DNA of 6,513 nucleotides from Hyphomicrobiales bacterium. GTDB lineage: Bacteria > Pseudomonadota > Alphaproteobacteria > Rhizobiales > CAYWUX01. Both the position numbers and the translations under genes were made by a program. The DNA lies in the NCBI GenBank assembly GCA_028279265.1, contig JANQOC010000576.1:1-6513 (forward strand), read 5' to 3'. This document shows positions 5,992 through 6,513 of this stretch, piece by piece. Every line of letters begins with the position of its first letter. Position 1 is the first letter of the stretch. The notes beneath the pieces are model-generated. The model did no database searches. It was not told the DNA's origin and worked only from the letters and a program-made list of their open reading frames with translations.

Positions 5992-6513
5992 TCAGAGTTC
6001 AGATTCTGGCTGCGGTTGCTGCATTCCGGCCTTTTCGAAAGCCGCTTTCTGACGTTGCGAAAGAACATCCATATCAAAGTTTTCAATGTACTCATTAAAA
6101 ATGCGATAAAAATTCAATCTGGCGTTCAAATGTAGAAAAACGCCCCCCAGTCCGAGGGCCGCCCGATCCATGAATACGAACTCGCGCGGGACGGTGACCG
6201 GACCTTTTTCCCGCAGCCCCTTGTGCACCTGAAAGGCTTGAGACCGTCCATACTCGGCGGGACTTATCCCGTCCGCGAGGGACCTTTCCCGATCTTCGAG
6301 CAAGGGGCCATAGATGAAATTCGCCCAGATATTCAAAATATCAATCAAATCGTTGGACAGGCCCGAAAACCCCCATGTCTCATAGGCATGAACAATTAGA
6401 TCACGGTTGTCGGTCCTCAGTCCCTGATAGAGATCAATCACACCCTGCACAAACTTGACCGGAAACGCGCGCATGCAACCATAGTCGAGCAAATTGATAC
6501 CGGCAGGGCGGTT
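5992..6513 (-). CDS. ABC1/AarF/UbiB-family atypical kinase, C-terminal part only
   Basis: The frame is open to the right edge, so only the last 173 residues are visible; the N-terminal ATP-binding lobe lies outside. The fragment opens with NRPAGINLLDYGCMRAFP. LLDYGC is the family's version of the kinase DFG motif, its Asp being the metal ligand. A helical C-lobe follows, with a VPREFVFMDRAALGLGGVFLHL segment typical of ABC1 proteins, and then a polar tail (QKAAFEKAGMQQPQPESEL). Family members, including E. coli UbiB and yeast Coq8, are atypical kinases or ATPases that support ubiquinone biosynthesis. No C-terminal membrane helix pair is seen, unlike in E. coli UbiB, so this may be the soluble AarF-like paralogue. 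An internal TTG near 6492 is not a start, because the coding frame continues upstream of it. The gene stands upstream of the coxIV-pnt genes on the same strand. Confidence 0.85.
   Translation of the reverse strand, partial: NRPAGINLLDYGCMRAFPVKFVQGVIDLYQGLRTDNRDLIVHAYETWGFSGLSNDLIDILNIWANFIYGPLLEDRERSLADGISPAEYGRSQAFQVHKGLREKGPVTVPREFVFMDRAALGLGGVFLHLNARLNFYRIFNEYIENFDMDVLSQRQKAAFEKAGMQQPQPESEL

Noticed and set aside
5766..6095. Minus-strand 109-codon frame across the spacer and the kinase 3' end
   Set aside because: It overlaps the ABC1-kinase gene in another frame and the start of the coxIV-like gene, has no family resemblance, and its composition is unlike the neighbours.
6490..6492. TTG as the start of the rightmost gene
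   Set aside because: The frame is open upstream to the window edge with in-family residues (NRPAGIN before LLDYGC), so the gene is truncated by the window rather than starting there.

Overview
The window is an ordinary chromosomal stretch that looks like it comes from an alphaproteobacterium of moderate GC content. The main reason is the three-subunit proton-translocating NAD(P) transhydrogenase (separate PntAA, PntAB and PntB, the Rhodospirillum-type layout) directly preceded by a tiny gene for an aa3-type cytochrome c oxidase subunit IV, a neighbour arrangement I know from that class. The species cannot be fixed from the sequence alone.

Layout, left to right. A plus-strand purK (ATP-grasp, purine biosynthesis) enters from the left edge with only a few codons missing and ends at 1078. 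It converges across an 86-bp gap with a minus-strand gene (1165-2040) for a membrane-anchored alpha/beta hydrolase of the BEM46/ABHD type. A 482-bp stretch without a gene follows (2041-2522). It holds operator-like repeats on the hydrolase side and several inverted repeats towards the end of the pnt genes. Then, all on the minus strand and read from right to left, come the C-terminal part of an ABC1/AarF/UbiB-family atypical kinase (runs off the right edge), a 222-bp spacer with two perfect inverted repeats, the 47-residue oxidase subunit IV gene (5626-5769), a 141-bp spacer, and the tightly packed pntAA-pntAB-pntB.

How the genes fit together. The transhydrogenase uses the proton gradient to drive hydride transfer from NADH to NADP+, making NADPH. 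The small oxidase subunit belongs to a terminal oxidase that builds this gradient. ABC1 kinases of this family support ubiquinone biosynthesis. The minus-strand block is therefore plausibly a respiratory/redox neighbourhood, although co-transcription across the 222-bp and 141-bp spacers is not shown. purK and the hydrolase are unrelated in function.

I found no mobile element, CRISPR array, RNA gene or undescribed system. The most useful additions to a routine annotation are the very short subunit IV gene, the correct pntAB start, and the inverted and tandem repeats in the intergenic regions.
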